Part shown: positions 63,996-64,000 of the stretch, in pieces | Layout of the letters: each line of letters starts with the position of its first letter | Numbering within the stretch: position 1 is the first letter of the stretch | NCBI RefSeq assembly: GCF_902832845.1 | Contig: NZ_CADFDB010000004.1 | Coordinates: forward strand, 310,001-374,000 | Length of the DNA: 64,000 bases | Origin: Burkholderia metallica | Lineage (GTDB): Bacteria; Pseudomonadota; Gammaproteobacteria; Burkholderiales; Burkholderiaceae | Direction of reading: 5' to 3' | Program-made: the position numbers and the translations under genes | Notes under the pieces: generated by a model | The model's input: only the letters and a program-made list of their open reading frames with translations | Told to the model about the DNA's origin: nothing | Database searches by the model: none

Positions 63996-64000
63996 CAATG

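Overview
The window is a contiguous, very GC-rich (roughly two thirds G+C) bacterial chromosome segment of about 60 protein genes. There are no rRNA or tRNA genes, insertion sequences, phage genes or CRISPR arrays that I can see. Gene content, gene order (pgk-pyk-fbaA-purC-purE-purK, an htrA-type protease behind a two-component system, an RND pump with a TetR repressor, a kyn operon) and protein wording all point to a Burkholderia, most likely the B. cepacia complex, large chromosome. That identification rests on recognising the proteins, not on a database search.

Layout. 1-8046 (+): core metabolism: end of pgk, pyk, fbaA, purC, purE, purK and a Sua5-type tRNA threonylcarbamoyl synthase. 8128-12197 (-): GDSL lipoprotein, membrane hydroxylase, dacB. 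12383-17754 (+): response regulator, sensor kinase, HtrA protease behind four tandem TTAAG boxes, a small secreted protein, a DUF427 protein and a CoxG-like protein. 17797-19646: GlxA-type regulator divergent from a cysteine hydrolase. 19741-26798: TetR repressor divergent from a three-gene RND efflux operon; an AcrR-box-like palindrome lies inside the promoter. 27177-32689: xanthine permease, lone xylulokinase-like kinase, glutathione-dependent formaldehyde detoxification pair. 32817-35919 (-): zur-znuA-znuC-znuB. 36249-44558 (+): a polyol operon (dehydrogenase, PfkB kinase, KbaZ-like protein, ABC transporter, HAD phosphatase). 44585-48023: LysR regulator divergent from a family VIII esterase-like protein and an MFS exporter. 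48067-52109 (-): arabinitol dehydrogenase, xylulokinase, SorC regulator. 52322-59034: LysR regulator and a benzoylformate decarboxylase / aldehyde dehydrogenase / ketopantoate-reductase-like / aromatic acid transporter cluster. 59066-62629: kynBUA divergent from kynR. The end holds a flavin reductase and a membrane protein.

How the parts work together. The clearest multi-gene system is a polyol catabolic regulon split into two operons 8 kb apart. Both operons start from promoters of the same design (TTGAC[A/T], 17-nt spacer, GATCAT). In both, the -10 hexamer is the edge of a 35-bp dyad with the same half-site and the same 7-bp spacer, so one repressor, most plausibly the SorC-family protein encoded in the second operon, should control both. 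Together they would import polyols, oxidise them to ketoses and feed fructose, tagatose and xylulose phosphates into central metabolism. A KbaZ-like protein without its KbaY partner, next to a PfkB kinase, suggests a tagatose-6-phosphate epimerase route.

Other sequence-visible control points are the TTAAG array before htrA, the efflux operator, a 15-bp dyad inside the kynR promoter, a candidate Zur dyad before zur, and a palindrome between the LysR and esterase genes. Several good intrinsic terminators mark operon ends. Nothing here looks recently acquired; codon and base use are even across the window.
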